Notes: generated by a model not told the origin, from the sequence alone. 64,000 nucleotides of DNA from Bog-473 sp963704355 (GCA_963704355.1 OY969891.1:4092001-4156000); one strand, 5' to 3'; shown: positions 35,723 to 45,009, counted from the stretch's first letter. Numbers and translations: made by a program.

Positions 35723-36859
35723 CTAGTCCCCAGCGACGCGGGTGGGTGACTCCAAGACGGTGCACCCCTCCGTGGCGTCGCCGCAGTGGGGCTCGGCCAG
35801 GTCGAGAGCTGCGGGCAGGCACTCCCCCCGGAAGAGGCCGGCCGCCGGCGTCGTGCTCGACAGCGCGTCAGCGGCCAGCACCATGGCGGCAAACGTGTAC
35901 GTGGTGCGTTCGTGCTTCGGGAAGGTCTCCTCCTCGGGGTAGACCATCCCCGTCCAGTAGGAGCCGTCCCGAAGGCGGAGGTTCTGTCCGGCCGCGAAGA
36001 GATCGAGGGCGTGTTGGTCCATGCCGAGGGCGTCCAGCGTGAGCACGCACTCTGCCGTCTCGGCCGCCGTGACCCAGTCGCCCGTCGAGACGCAGCGCAC
36101 ACCGAGTCCCTCCATGACGAACGCAGACCATCCCTCCGCGATGCGCCGGCGGCCCGCTTCACCCTCGAGCGCGCCCGAGAGCATGGGGTAGTACCAGTCC
36201 ATGGCGAACTCGACCTTCGGTGCGAAGGCACCCGGGTGGTGCGCCACCGCATGGCCGAGCCGACCGGCGGCCAGCTCCCAGTCAGGACGGTCCTTGGCCA
36301 GGCATTCCGCGATGGCAACGGCGCACCGCATGGAGTGATAGATCGACGACGACCCGGTGAGCAACGCGTACCCTTCGGGGCGGCCCGCCGAGTCGAGCGA
36401 CCAGAGCACGGAGCCGTCGGGCTGCTGCCAACGCAAGATGAAGTCGATGCCCTTCTCGATGGCGGGCCAGAGCTCACCCAGGAACTCGATGTCGCCCGTG
36501 ATCAAGTGGTGATGCCAGGCGCCCGCCGCCAGGTACGCACACACGTTGGTGTCGAGGCGCGGATCCTTGACCGAGTCGCCTCGGTAGTAGTTGAACCAGC
36601 CGCCGTCGGGCAGCTGGCGCCCGACGAGCCAGCGGTAGGCCTCCATCGCCTCGCCGACGAGACCGCACACGGTGAGCGCCATCGCAGCCTCGACGTGGTT
36701 CCAGGGGTCGCAATGGCCACCGTCGAACCACGGGATCATCCCGTCGCGACGCTGGACGGCGGCGATGGCGTGACCCGAGGCCAAGACGTCCGAGGTCGAA
36801 AGGATCCCCGGCACCTCGGGCAGCGTGACCTCGGCGGAGCGCATCTCCTCGGTCGTCAC
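35723..36859 (-). CDS. Prenyltransferase / terpene-cyclase-fold (alpha/alpha barrel) protein
   Basis: 378 residues of helical repeats resembling prenyltransferase / squalene-cyclase beta domains: GMIPWFDGGHCDPWNHVEAA, LVGRQLPDGGWFNYYRGDSV, LDTNVCAYLAAGAWHH and FILRWQQPDGSVLWSLDS, with TYTFAAMVLAADALS near the end. The QxPDG(S/G)W pattern recurs as QLPDGGW and QQPDGSV. No DxDD or DDxxD motif is obvious, so cyclase or prenyl-transfer activity is not established. GTG 36859 overlaps the methyltransferase stop, coupling it to the upstream GT4-methyltransferase pair. Confidence 0.78.
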   Translation of the reverse strand: MTTEEMRSAEVTLPEVPGILSTSDVLASGHAIAAVQRRDGMIPWFDGGHCDPWNHVEAAMALTVCGLVGEAMEAYRWLVGRQLPDGGWFNYYRGDSVKDPRLDTNVCAYLAAGAWHHHLITGDIEFLGELWPAIEKGIDFILRWQQPDGSVLWSLDSAGRPEGYALLTGSSSIYHSMRCAVAIAECLAKDRPDWELAAGRLGHAVAHHPGAFAPKVEFAMDWYYPMLSGALEGEAGRRRIAEGWSAFVMEGLGVRCVSTGDWVTAAETAECVLTLDALGMDQHALDLFAAGQNLRLRDGSYWTGMVYPEEETFPKHERTTYTFAAMVLAADALSSTTPAAGLFRGECLPAALDLAEPHCGDATEGCTVLESPTRVAGD

Positions 36860-37665
36860 GCGGCCGCCCCCTGGGACGGCGTGGTCGGCCCACGCCGTCC
36901 GGGCACGCCACGGGGGGCGTTCGGTCGCGCGTCGGACAGCCCTGCTACGGCCACCGCCGGCTTGGAGAGATACACCACCAGGCTCTTACCGATGACCGGG
37001 CTGAGGATGCGGTCGGCGGCGCGGGTGACCAACGGTGCGCTGACGATGTCCCACACGAGCACCTTGTGGTATGCCGCCACCGCCGGATGGGCGTCGTTGG
37101 CCGGGCCGACCAGGCAGCGCAGCCACCAGTAGGGCGAGTGGAGGCCGTGGGCGTGGTGGAACCCGGTCGGCACGAGGCCGGCCGAGCGAAGCCGTCGCTC
37201 GAGGGTCGACCGCCGGTAGATGCGCACGTGGCCACCCGGCGTGTCGTGGTACTCGTCGGAGAGCGCCCAGTTGACGGCCTCGGGGACGCACCGGGGCACG
37301 GTCACGGCCATCGCGCCGCCCGGCTTGAGCACGCGGGCCAGCTCGCACATGGCCGCCGTGTCGTCGGGAATGTGTTCGAGCACTTCCGACGCGATCACCC
37401 GGTCGAACGTGGCATCGCCGAAGGGAAGGGCGAGCGCGTCACCTTGCACGGCGGTCGCCGGGTCCTCGGGCGCGAGCTCGCCCGCCTCGACCATCGCACC
37501 GAGCGTCGCTCGTACCTGGGCCACCTCGTCGGGGCCGGCGTCGAGGGCCACCACAGACGCCCCGCGGCGGGCCGCTTCGAAGGCGTGGCGCCCGAAGCCG
37601 CAGCCGAGGTCGAGCACGAGATCTCCCGGACCCACCCCCAAGCGGTCGTAGTCAACGGTCAACAT
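36856..37665 (-). CDS. Class I SAM-dependent methyltransferase
   Basis: 269-residue Methyltransf_11-type enzyme. DLVLDLGCGFGRHAFEAARR is SAM motif I, VVALDAGPDEVAQV the acidic loop, DALALPFGDATFDRVIASEV and LEHIPDDTAAMCELARVLKP the catalytic-site motifs. ATG 37665 overlaps the GT4 stop (TGATG) and its own stop overlaps the next GTG, so the three genes are translated as a block. The product may methylate the GT4 product or its lipid carrier; this is inferred from context. Confidence 0.85.
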   Translation of the reverse strand: MLTVDYDRLGVGPGDLVLDLGCGFGRHAFEAARRGASVVALDAGPDEVAQVRATLGAMVEAGELAPEDPATAVQGDALALPFGDATFDRVIASEVLEHIPDDTAAMCELARVLKPGGAMAVTVPRCVPEAVNWALSDEYHDTPGGHVRIYRRSTLERRLRSAGLVPTGFHHAHGLHSPYWWLRCLVGPANDAHPAVAAYHKVLVWDIVSAPLVTRAADRILSPVIGKSLVVYLSKPAVAVAGLSDARPNAPRGVPGRRGPTTPSQGAAA

Positions 37666-39062
37666 CAGGCGGTGCTCTTTCCTCGCGGCGTGTCGGCCAC
37701 GGGTGGCGCGCCCGGGAGCGGCCTGCCCTCGAGCATGGCTCGGTAGCAATCGGACGTGCCGGCGGCGGTGACCTGCCAGGTGAAGCGGCTTACGACACGC
37801 TGGCGGCCGGCGGCACCGAGGCGGGCCCGCAACGCGGGGTCGTCCAGGAGCCGGCCGATGGCCATCGCCAGCGCCCCCGGGTCGTCGGGCGGCACGAGCA
37901 GTCCGGTCTCGCCGTCGTTCCCCACCACTTCGGGGAGGGCACCGCCCGTCGTCGCCAGCACCGCCACGCCACAGGACATCGCCTCGATGGCCGGCAGCGA
38001 GAAACCCTCGTACAGCGAGGGGACGACGGCCACCTGGGCCTCGCCATAGAGGCGGGCCAGCTCGTCGTCGGTGATGCCGCTGACACAGTGGACGACGTCG
38101 GCCAACCCGAGACGTGCGATGGCCCGGTCGACGCGCCCGCCCTCGGTGGGCCGTCCGATGACGGTCAGTTCGACGTCCCGCTCGGTGCGCAGCTTCGCGA
38201 CCGCCTCGAGAAGCGGGACCAGGCCCTTCATCGGCACGTCACTGCTCGAGGTGACCATGATCCGTCCCGGCACGGGCGACACGCCCTCGATCGGACGGAA
38301 CACCGTGTGGTCGACGCCGACCGGGACGACCGTCATGCGCTCGGGCACGACCTCCATCTGGGCCGCAATGTCCTGGCGCGAGTTCTGCGACACGGTGACC
38401 ACGGCGGGCAGGGCGCGGGCGACCCGCATCTGCATCCCGAGAAAACCGAACCAGCGCTGCGTCGTCAGGCGTTGCCACGGGTTTGTCGTGTGCGACAGGG
38501 CGAGCTGTCGGTCCACCGTGATCGGGTGGTGGAGCGTCGTGAGCAACGGCCACCCGTCGTCGACCATGCCGAGGATGCCCGAGCCGAGACACTGGTTGTC
38601 GTGGACGACGTCGAAATCGTCACGACGGCGGGCCAACAGCTGGCGGGCGCGCCGGGAGAACGCCAGGGGCTCACCGAAGCCGGCGGTGCACATGATGGCG
38701 AATTCGATCCAGTCCTCGCGCGAGAGGAACTCGCGGGGGTGCGGGACCCGAAAAGGGTCGGGGTCCCGGTACAGGTCGAGGCCGCGGACCGGCGTGAAGC
38801 CCACGCCAGGATCGAGCTCGGGCCAGGGCGGGCCGGCGAAGACCTCGACCGAATGGCCGAGTGCCACCAGCTCACGGGTCAGGTGGCGGGAGTAGACGCC
38901 CTGTCCGCCACAGCGAGGGTTGCCCCGGTAGGTCAGGTAGGCGACGCGCAGGCCCCCGGGGCGGGGTGGCGCAGCAGGGATCGGGGCCGGGACCTCGATG
39001 TGGCGCGACCGTTCCCAGGACTCCTTGGTCTCGATCCACTTTTGGCGGGGAGTCTTAGGCAA
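37665..39062 (-). CDS. GT4-family glycosyltransferase
   Basis: GT-B fold transferase. The acceptor-side N-terminus is LRVAYLTYRGNPRCGGQGVY with SRHLTRELVALGHSVEVFAG. FDVVHDNQCLGSG and LLTTLHHPITVDRQLALSHT follow. The donor-binding half has VTSSSDVPMKGLVPLLEAVA, PSLYEGFSLPAIEAMSCGVA and LVPPDDPGALAMAIGRLLDD with the EX7E-type motif (EGFSLPAIE). The start is unresolved: TTG 39062 is used, TTG 39122 is in frame, and a strong ribosome site precedes GTG 39165 in a different frame, so a small indel here cannot be excluded. First gene of the coupled trio. Confidence 0.85.
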   Translation of the reverse strand: MPKTPRQKWIETKESWERSRHIEVPAPIPAAPPRPGGLRVAYLTYRGNPRCGGQGVYSRHLTRELVALGHSVEVFAGPPWPELDPGVGFTPVRGLDLYRDPDPFRVPHPREFLSREDWIEFAIMCTAGFGEPLAFSRRARQLLARRRDDFDVVHDNQCLGSGILGMVDDGWPLLTTLHHPITVDRQLALSHTTNPWQRLTTQRWFGFLGMQMRVARALPAVVTVSQNSRQDIAAQMEVVPERMTVVPVGVDHTVFRPIEGVSPVPGRIMVTSSSDVPMKGLVPLLEAVAKLRTERDVELTVIGRPTEGGRVDRAIARLGLADVVHCVSGITDDELARLYGEAQVAVVPSLYEGFSLPAIEAMSCGVAVLATTGGALPEVVGNDGETGLLVPPDDPGALAMAIGRLLDDPALRARLGAAGRQRVVSRFTWQVTAAGTSDCYRAMLEGRPLPGAPPVADTPRGKSTA

Positions 39063-39382
39063 AAGATGTCCCGACTCGACCCATGGCGCCCTAGCCTCCC
39101 CGAACGCCCAGGTCCGGCGCAAACGGCACGAACGCTTGCCGAGGCGCGTCGAGCGGCGACGTCACCCGCTCCCCTCCCGAACGTGCCACCGGCATAGGCC
39201 CAGCTCACAAAGGTCGACGTCGCTCCCGAGCGGTCCTGTACCGGTGCGCGCGATCCTCCCGTCGCTCTTTGGGCCGGCCTGGAAAACCAATTGAACGATG
39301 GTCGGACAAATGGCGCCGGCCGGGGCGAGCGGTCGGCTCCCCCTGTGGTCGGGCCCTGCGGTGACAGCGGTACCGTGACCGC
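39063..39382. other. Divergent intergenic region between GT4 and acyl-CoA dehydrogenase
   Basis: About 320 bp carrying both divergent promoters. On the minus strand GGGAGGGG (39171-39178) precedes GTG 39165, which opens a 24-codon frame ending in TAG at 39091-39093. Nothing else is recognisable. Confidence 0.5.
39371..39376 (+). promoter_or_regulatory. -10 box of the acyl-CoA dehydrogenase gene
   Basis: TACCGT, six bases before the ATG. Confidence 0.45.
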
Positions 39383-40606
39383 ATGGATCTGGCCTACCCC
39401 GCCGACGCAGAAGAGTTCCGTGTCGAGATCGCCGGCTGGCTGAAGGAAAACCTGCCCCAGGGGTGGGGCGAGCCCGGGTTCTCGATGAAGCCGGCCGAGC
39501 GCCAGGCCTTCAACGAGGAGTGGACGGCCAAGCTCTTCGCCGGTGGGTGGATCTGCGCCAGCTGGCCGACCGAGTACGGCGGCAAGGGGCTGACGCTGTT
39601 GCAGCAGGTCGTGCTGAACGAGGAGTTCGCGCGGGCGGGAGCGCCCTTGCGCGGCGACTTCTTCGGCGACACCCTCGTCGGCCCCACGCTCCTGCAGTGG
39701 GGCACCGAGGAGCAGAAGCGGCACTTCATCCCCGGCATCCTCAAGGGCGAGATCGCCTGGTGCCAGGGCTTCAGCGAGCCCGACGCGGGCTCTGACCTCG
39801 CCAGCCTGAAGACGCGAGCCGAGCTCGACGGCGACGAGTGGGTCATCAACGGACAGAAGGTGTGGACCACCCAGGCGCAGTTCGCCGACTACATCTTCCT
39901 GCTGGCCCGCACCGACCCCGACGCGCCCAAACACGCCGGGATCTCCTACCTGCTCGTCCCCATGAAGCAGCCTGGCGTCGAGGTGCGCCCGATTGAGCAG
40001 ATCGACGGCTCGGCCGAATTCAACGAGGTCTTCTTCACCAACGTGCGCTGCCCCATGGACAACGTCATCGGCGGCGTCAACAACGGCTGGAAGGTCGCCA
40101 TGACCACGCTCGGCTTCGAGCGTGGCACGTCGGCGACGACCGGACACCGGCGCTTCCAGAAGGAGTTCGACGAGATCCTGCACGAGGCGCGCGACCGGGG
40201 CAAGGACAAGGACCCGCTGGTCCGCCAGCGCCTCGCGAGGTCGTGGTCGAACATCAAGATCATGCAGATCAACGGGTTCAGGACCCTGACGGACGCGCTC
40301 AACGGCTCCCACACCACGGCCAAGCTCGCCGCCTGCAACAAGATGTTCTGGTCCGAGGCCCACCAGGCGACGATGGACCTCGCCATCGACATCCTCGGCA
40401 TGAGTGGCCAGGTGCTGCTCGGCAACCGCGCCGACACCCTGCTCCCCGGGGCTCGCCGCGCCAAGGCCGACTACCCGGTCAACAACCTCCAATCGCTGTT
40501 CTTCTTCTCTCGCTCCGAGACGATCTGGGGCGGCACGGCCGAGATCCAGCGCAACATCGTGGGCGAGCGGGCGTTGGGACTGCCCAAGGAGCCCAGGCCG
40601 AGCTGA
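39383..40606 (+). CDS. Acyl-CoA dehydrogenase
   Basis: FAD-dependent acyl-CoA dehydrogenase of 407 residues (FadE type). The N-terminal helical domain has WICASWPTEYGGKGLTLLQQ. The middle beta domain has WCQGFSEPDAGSDLASLKTR and EWVINGQKVWTTQAQFADYI, the FAD/substrate loops. The C-terminal domain has GFERGTSATTGHRRFQKEF and SETIWGGTAEIQRNIVGERA. In the second half the usual catalytic-Glu region is not obvious by eye. It is a single gene behind its own promoter. The chain length or sterol specificity cannot be told. Confidence 0.93.
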   Translation: MDLAYPADAEEFRVEIAGWLKENLPQGWGEPGFSMKPAERQAFNEEWTAKLFAGGWICASWPTEYGGKGLTLLQQVVLNEEFARAGAPLRGDFFGDTLVGPTLLQWGTEEQKRHFIPGILKGEIAWCQGFSEPDAGSDLASLKTRAELDGDEWVINGQKVWTTQAQFADYIFLLARTDPDAPKHAGISYLLVPMKQPGVEVRPIEQIDGSAEFNEVFFTNVRCPMDNVIGGVNNGWKVAMTTLGFERGTSATTGHRRFQKEFDEILHEARDRGKDKDPLVRQRLARSWSNIKIMQINGFRTLTDALNGSHTTAKLAACNKMFWSEAHQATMDLAIDILGMSGQVLLGNRADTLLPGARRAKADYPVNNLQSLFFFSRSETIWGGTAEIQRNIVGERALGLPKEPRPS

Positions 40607-40630
40607 CGACCCCGCCCGGCGGTCGCGGCG

Positions 40631-42355
40631 TCAGGAGCTCTCGGGTCCGCCCGGCCCGCGGGGGAACGAGACCCGGAAGGCCGCGCCGCCCCCGGCCACG
40701 TCCTCGACCCAGGCGCGGCCACCTTGGATCTGGGCGAACCGGCGGACGATGAAAAGCCCGAGGCCGAGCCCACCCAGGCCACGGCTGCGGCCGCGCTCGA
40801 AGGCCTGAAAGACCGACTCCTTCACTTGGTCGGGGACGCCCGGTCCGGCGTCGGAGACCGTGAGCACGACATCGCCAGGCGAGACCGCGATGTCGACGTT
40901 TACCGGAGTGCCGGGCGGCGAGTGGTTGACCGCATTGCCCAACAGGTTGTCGACAATGCGTGCCGTGAGCCCCGCGTCCAGGTCCGCCATGACCTTCTTG
41001 GCGGGGAGGGTCAGGCGCCCTCCGTCCAAGCCCAGGTCGCGCGCGCGCGTGGCCACGATGTCGGTCAGGTCGGTGGGCTCGCTCTTGACGACGATGTGGC
41101 CGCCGCCGAGCCGTTCCGCGTCGAGCAGGTTCGACAGGATGCCGCGCAGCTGCTCACTCGTGGTGACCAGGCCCCCGGCGATGTGCGCGATCTCGCCTCG
41201 GGGGAGTTCCGGGTGCGCCTGGAGCATCTCAGCGAGGGCGGCGACCGCCGCCACCGGAGTGTTGAGATCGTGGGAGGCGGCCAGTAGCAGGGCATCCTTG
41301 GCTGCGTCCGCCTCGCGCAACACGCCGGACGCGCGGCGCTCCAGCGAGAGAGCTTGCTGCATGGCGCGGCGCGAGGCCTCACGCTCGCTCACATCGCGGA
41401 GCGCGTAGCGCAGCACGGGCGCGGACTGGCTCGACTCGGCCAGCGGCGCTACCACAGCCTCCATGGCGAGAAAGCGATCCTCGCCACAGCGGACGCGGCA
41501 GATGCCGGCCGTCGGCTGCTGCTCCAACACCGCCGCGTCCTGCAGGCGGCGCAACATGGCCCGGTCACGTGGATGGACCAGATCCTCCACCGGCTGGCCC
41601 AGGAGCTCGTCCGGATTGCACTGCAACACCACTCGGGTGGACGGAGAGGCATAGTCGATGTGCTCCGAGGCGTCGGTCGTGAGCACGACGTCGGAAGAGC
41701 TGTCGGCGATGAGCCGGTACCTGGCTTCGCTCTCTCCCAGGGCCTGCTCCGCCACCACACGCGTGCTCTCGTCGCGGATCAGCCATTGGACGCGCACGGT
41801 GTCGGTCCCGTAGGACCGGTTCGCGGTCAGGTGCACCGAAGCCGGGAACGTCCGGCCGTCCGGCGTCGCGAAGCTGGCCTCGAAGGTGACCACGCCGTTC
41901 GCTTTCACGGTCAGCGCGTCGTGGAGCCGATTGAGGACCGCCCGCCGCTCCGGTGCGTCGACGAACACGATCACCGGCTTGCGGTACAGGATGCGCGGGG
42001 GACACCCGAGCAGCCCGCTGGCCGCCCGGTTGGATTCGACGATCACGCCGTTGGCGTCGGTCACGAGGTAGCCGTCGGGAGCCAGCTGGAACAGCTCGAG
42101 GTAGCGGGTCGCCTGGCTGTCCAGTTGCCCCTGGGCCTGATCGAGGGCCTCGCTCAGCGCGTTGACCTCCTCGGCGCGGACCTCGAGCGCCTGTACGGCG
42201 GCCGAGAGCTCCCCCACCACCTGGTCAAGCGCCGGGTCCGAGTGTTCTGCCGCACGAGCGAGCACCTGGTCGGCCAGCTCGGCGAGGCGATGACCGAGTT
42301 GGTCCACCCGGTCGCGGACCTCCACCACGCCCTGTGGGTTCTTCTCCAGCGTCAC
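40631..42355 (-). CDS. Soluble PAS-PAS sensor histidine kinase
   Basis: 574-residue kinase without membrane segments. A helical N-terminus (VRDRVDQLGHRLAELADQVL) leads to PAS-1 (about 110-220, LELFQLAPDGYLVTDANGV) and PAS-2 (about 230-350, YRLIADSSSDVVLTTDASEH). The H-box is LLLAASHDLNTPVAAVAALA, the N-box is IVDNLLGNAVNHSPPGTPVN and the G-boxes are VSDAGPGVPDQ and GLGGLGLGLFIVRRFAQIQG. GTG 42355 overlaps the CheR stop (GTGA), making it the third gene of cheB-cheR-kinase. No receiver is fused. Confidence 0.9.
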   Translation of the reverse strand: MTLEKNPQGVVEVRDRVDQLGHRLAELADQVLARAAEHSDPALDQVVGELSAAVQALEVRAEEVNALSEALDQAQGQLDSQATRYLELFQLAPDGYLVTDANGVIVESNRAASGLLGCPPRILYRKPVIVFVDAPERRAVLNRLHDALTVKANGVVTFEASFATPDGRTFPASVHLTANRSYGTDTVRVQWLIRDESTRVVAEQALGESEARYRLIADSSSDVVLTTDASEHIDYASPSTRVVLQCNPDELLGQPVEDLVHPRDRAMLRRLQDAAVLEQQPTAGICRVRCGEDRFLAMEAVVAPLAESSQSAPVLRYALRDVSEREASRRAMQQALSLERRASGVLREADAAKDALLLAASHDLNTPVAAVAALAEMLQAHPELPRGEIAHIAGGLVTTSEQLRGILSNLLDAERLGGGHIVVKSEPTDLTDIVATRARDLGLDGGRLTLPAKKVMADLDAGLTARIVDNLLGNAVNHSPPGTPVNVDIAVSPGDVVLTVSDAGPGVPDQVKESVFQAFERGRSRGLGGLGLGLFIVRRFAQIQGGRAWVEDVAGGGAAFRVSFPRGPGGPESS

Positions 42356-44307
42356 GGGAGTTGTTCCTCGTCGGCCTCCATGACGAGCATGGCCGAGAGC
42401 TCCGACCCGGCGCCGATCGGGAAGACCCTGACCCGACAGGTGAAGTGGCGACCGGATCGATCGACCGCCGCCAGCTCGAGCGTCACGGGTGACGCGCCCG
42501 TTGCCCTGCAGGCACGGACCGGGACCTGGAGCGCCTCGAGGGGCAGGCCGAATTCCAGCCCGAAGAAGGGCTCGCCCAAGGCCTCGTCCTCGTCGAGGCC
42601 CCACATGGTCGTTGCCGCGGTGTTCCACTCCGCCACCAGAAGGCGCGAATTGAGCACGACGATGGCGGCAGGGAAATGATCCATGACCTGACGATGCAGC
42701 CCGCTGTAGTGGTGGAGGTCCCGGTTGGCCTGCACCAAGGTCACGTTCAGGTCCTCCATCGCCACACTCGTCGTCTTGAGGTCGATATTGGTGGACTGGA
42801 GCTCGTCGTTGGACGATCGCAGCTCCTCGTTGGTCGTCTCGAGCTCTTCGTTGGTCGACTGGAGCTCCTCGTTGCTGGTCTCGAGCTCCTCGTAGCTCGA
42901 CTGGAGCTCCTCGTTGCTGGTGACGAGCTCCTCGTTGGTCGACTGGAGCTCCTCGTACGCCGTCTCGAGCTCCTCGTGGATCTGTTCATAGGCCTCACGC
43001 AGGCGCTGCGTTGCCCGGATGTCGTCGAAGGTGATGCTGGCACCGACGACCTGCTGGTGTTCGTCCAGGGTGGGCAGGATCCGCACCTCAACGTCCACGA
43101 CATCGCCGGAGGCCGTCGTGTACCTGGAAATGCCAAGATGCCGCGACAAGCCGTCGGCAATGCCCTGTCGGATCGGGGTCACCAGATCGACCGGCTGCGC
43201 CGCCAAGGGGAGCTCGCGGAACGGGCGACCGAGATCGCGCGGGTCGAACGCCAGCAGATCGTGTGCTGCATCGTTGGATCCGGTCACCATCAGCTCGGCA
43301 TCGACGAGCAGCTCTGCGATGACCGCCGGCTCGAAATTCCCGTCGGAGTGCGACAGCGGGTCCATGAGTGCCGGCAGCTGGGCGGGCGTCTCCAGGTCGT
43401 ATGGGTGCCGCTCCGGGTGGCTCCAGGCTGCCGGTCCGGCCTCGGCTGCCGACGACGCCTGCGACAGTGCGACGAAGATACGGTGCTTGAGGTTGACGGG
43501 CCTGAACCGCCCCACGCCGGTCCCGAGAACCATTTCGGCCCGCCCGAGGAACAGATAGCCACCGTTGCCCAGCGCGTAGTGCAGACGCGGGACCACGACG
43601 TCCTTGGTCTCCGCGTTCAGGTACATGAGAGTGTTGCGGCAGGCCACGAGGTGGACCCGGGAGATCGGTGGATCGCGGGTCAGGTCGTGCCGGCCGAACA
43701 CGACCGTCCGTCGCAAGACGGGGTTGACGGCCCATCCCCTGTCCTGGGCGTCGGGCTGGAAGTACAGATCACGGCTGCCCTGGGGGACATCCTCCAACGC
43801 TTTGTCCGTGTAGACCGCGGCCCGGGCCTGCTCCAGGGCCTCGAGATCGATGTCGGTCGCGTAGATCTTGACGCGCCGCCCGGCCTCGGACAGGCCGAGC
43901 ACGTTGGCCATGGCCATGGCCAGCGAGTACGCCTCCTCGCCGGACGCGCAGCCCGCACTCCAGAGACGGATCGGTTCGTCCCGGCCGCGGCCCGAGACGA
44001 TTTCGGGCAGCACGGTCGATTCGAGGTACTGCCACGAAGTCGGGTCGCGGAAGAACCCGGTCAGGTTGATGAGGATCGTGTTGAAAAGAGAGGTGAACTC
44101 GTCGACGTCCGCTTCGAGCAGGGCCCGGTACTCGGCAATCGACTCGAGCCCCACATCTTGCATCCGACGGTGGACGCGACGGTCGATGGTCGAACGCTTG
44201 TAGCCGGTGAAGTCGAAACCCCGGGCGTCGCGGACGAACTCGAGGAGCTCCTCGAGCGCTTCTTCGCTCGCTTCGGGCGGGGACGAATCGGGCAGCTCGG
44301 TCGTCAT
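42352..44307 (-). CDS. CheR-type methyltransferase fused to PAS domains through an S-helix
   Basis: 651 residues. Residues about 15-265 are CheR: GFDFTGYKRSTIDRRVHRRM, TSLFNTILINLTGFFRDPTS, LWSAGCASGEEAYSLAMAMA (SAM motif), IYATDIDLEALEQAR and VHLVACRNTLMYLNAET. A PAS-like segment follows, then a coiled coil of about 70 residues made of near-identical heptads such as EELQSTNEELVTSNEELQS. A final PAS domain (FPAAIVVLNSRLLVAEWNTA) ends the protein. Proteins of this CheB/CheR-PAS-kinase group signal outside classical chemotaxis. Its ATG overlaps the CheB stop. Confidence 0.92.
   Translation of the reverse strand: MTTELPDSSPPEASEEALEELLEFVRDARGFDFTGYKRSTIDRRVHRRMQDVGLESIAEYRALLEADVDEFTSLFNTILINLTGFFRDPTSWQYLESTVLPEIVSGRGRDEPIRLWSAGCASGEEAYSLAMAMANVLGLSEAGRRVKIYATDIDLEALEQARAAVYTDKALEDVPQGSRDLYFQPDAQDRGWAVNPVLRRTVVFGRHDLTRDPPISRVHLVACRNTLMYLNAETKDVVVPRLHYALGNGGYLFLGRAEMVLGTGVGRFRPVNLKHRIFVALSQASSAAEAGPAAWSHPERHPYDLETPAQLPALMDPLSHSDGNFEPAVIAELLVDAELMVTGSNDAAHDLLAFDPRDLGRPFRELPLAAQPVDLVTPIRQGIADGLSRHLGISRYTTASGDVVDVEVRILPTLDEHQQVVGASITFDDIRATQRLREAYEQIHEELETAYEELQSTNEELVTSNEELQSSYEELETSNEELQSTNEELETTNEELRSSNDELQSTNIDLKTTSVAMEDLNVTLVQANRDLHHYSGLHRQVMDHFPAAIVVLNSRLLVAEWNTAATTMWGLDEDEALGEPFFGLEFGLPLEALQVPVRACRATGASPVTLELAAVDRSGRHFTCRVRVFPIGAGSELSAMLVMEADEEQLP
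42790..42975. repeat. Intragenic repeat encoding the signalling coiled coil
   Basis: About 190 bp of imperfect 21- and 42-bp units (core CTCCTCGTTGGTCGACTGGAG and variants) inside the CheR-PAS gene, each encoding one or two heptads of the EELQSTN type. Confidence 0.7.
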
Positions 44308-44933
44308 GCCCGGGTCCCGCCTTCGACGAGGGACACGAGCGCCGATCCGATCTCTTCAAGGTCGAGTACGAAGTCCACGACGCCGGTGTCGACGGCAGCC
44401 CGAGGCATGCCGGAGAACTCGGCCGTGGCCGGGTTCTGCGCGATGACCGTTCCGCCTGTCTGCGCAATTGCCCGCACTCCCATGTTGGCGTCACTTCCCG
44501 TGCCGGTCAACACGACCCCAATGGTACGCCCGGGGTACGCGCCAGCCCCTGACTCGAAGAGCAGGTCGGCGGAGGGCCGCACGAAATGCACCAGCTCGGA
44601 GTGCGAGAGGGTCAAGGTGCCGTCGGGGGTGACCAGCAGGTGCTGGTCCGGGGGCGCGATGTACGCCGTGGCGGGTTCGAGCTTCAAGCCCTCGCCCGCC
44701 TCGACGACGTGGAGCGAGGTCCGATTGCGCAGGATGTCGGCCATCAGGCTGCGATGGCGGGGGTCCAGGTGCTGCACGATCACCACCGCAACCGGGAGGT
44801 CGGCCGGCAGATCCCCGAGGACCCGGCTCAGGGCCGAAAGGCCGCCGGCCGAAGCCGCGATCAGAACGACGTCGAACCCTTCACTTTCGCCGTACCGCCC
44901 GCCACGATCGCCGGCCGGGCTTTCAGCCGTCAT
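44304..44933 (-). CDS. CheB-type protein-glutamate methylesterase without receiver domain
   Basis: 209-residue CheB catalytic domain. The Ser-His-Asp triad is visible in LIAASAGGLSALSRVL (Ser), VVIVQHLDPRHRSLMADIL (His) and GVVLTGTGSDANMGVRAI (Asp). AYIAPPDQHLLV, FSGMPRAAVDTG and the C-terminal VDFVLDLEEIG are also family-like. The normal N-terminal receiver is missing, so activity is not controlled by direct phosphorylation. ATG 44933 follows a GGGGGCGGG ribosome site. First gene of the cheB-cheR-kinase operon. Confidence 0.92.
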   Translation of the reverse strand: MTAESPAGDRGGRYGESEGFDVVLIAASAGGLSALSRVLGDLPADLPVAVVIVQHLDPRHRSLMADILRNRTSLHVVEAGEGLKLEPATAYIAPPDQHLLVTPDGTLTLSHSELVHFVRPSADLLFESGAGAYPGRTIGVVLTGTGSDANMGVRAIAQTGGTVIAQNPATAEFSGMPRAAVDTGVVDFVLDLEEIGSALVSLVEGGTRA

Positions 44934-44995
44934 CGCGATCCCGCCCCCTTTCCATGGGGTCACGACTCCCCAACAGATCGAGGTCGTCCCTGGTC

Positions 44996-45008
44996 GCGAG
45001 AGTCTCGC
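44996..45008. promoter_or_regulatory. 13-bp palindrome upstream of the LuxR regulator
   Basis: GCGAGA-G-TCTCGC, one base before the -10 box, in the 110-bp divergent gap between cheB and the LuxR gene. The position suits a repressor or autoregulator site acting on the LuxR gene. Confidence 0.4.
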
Positions 45009-45009
45009 A

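Noticed and set aside
42790..42975. Repetitive DNA that could be taken for a CRISPR or minisatellite.
   Set aside because: The units are in frame and encode the heptad coiled coil of the CheR-PAS protein; there are no spacers.
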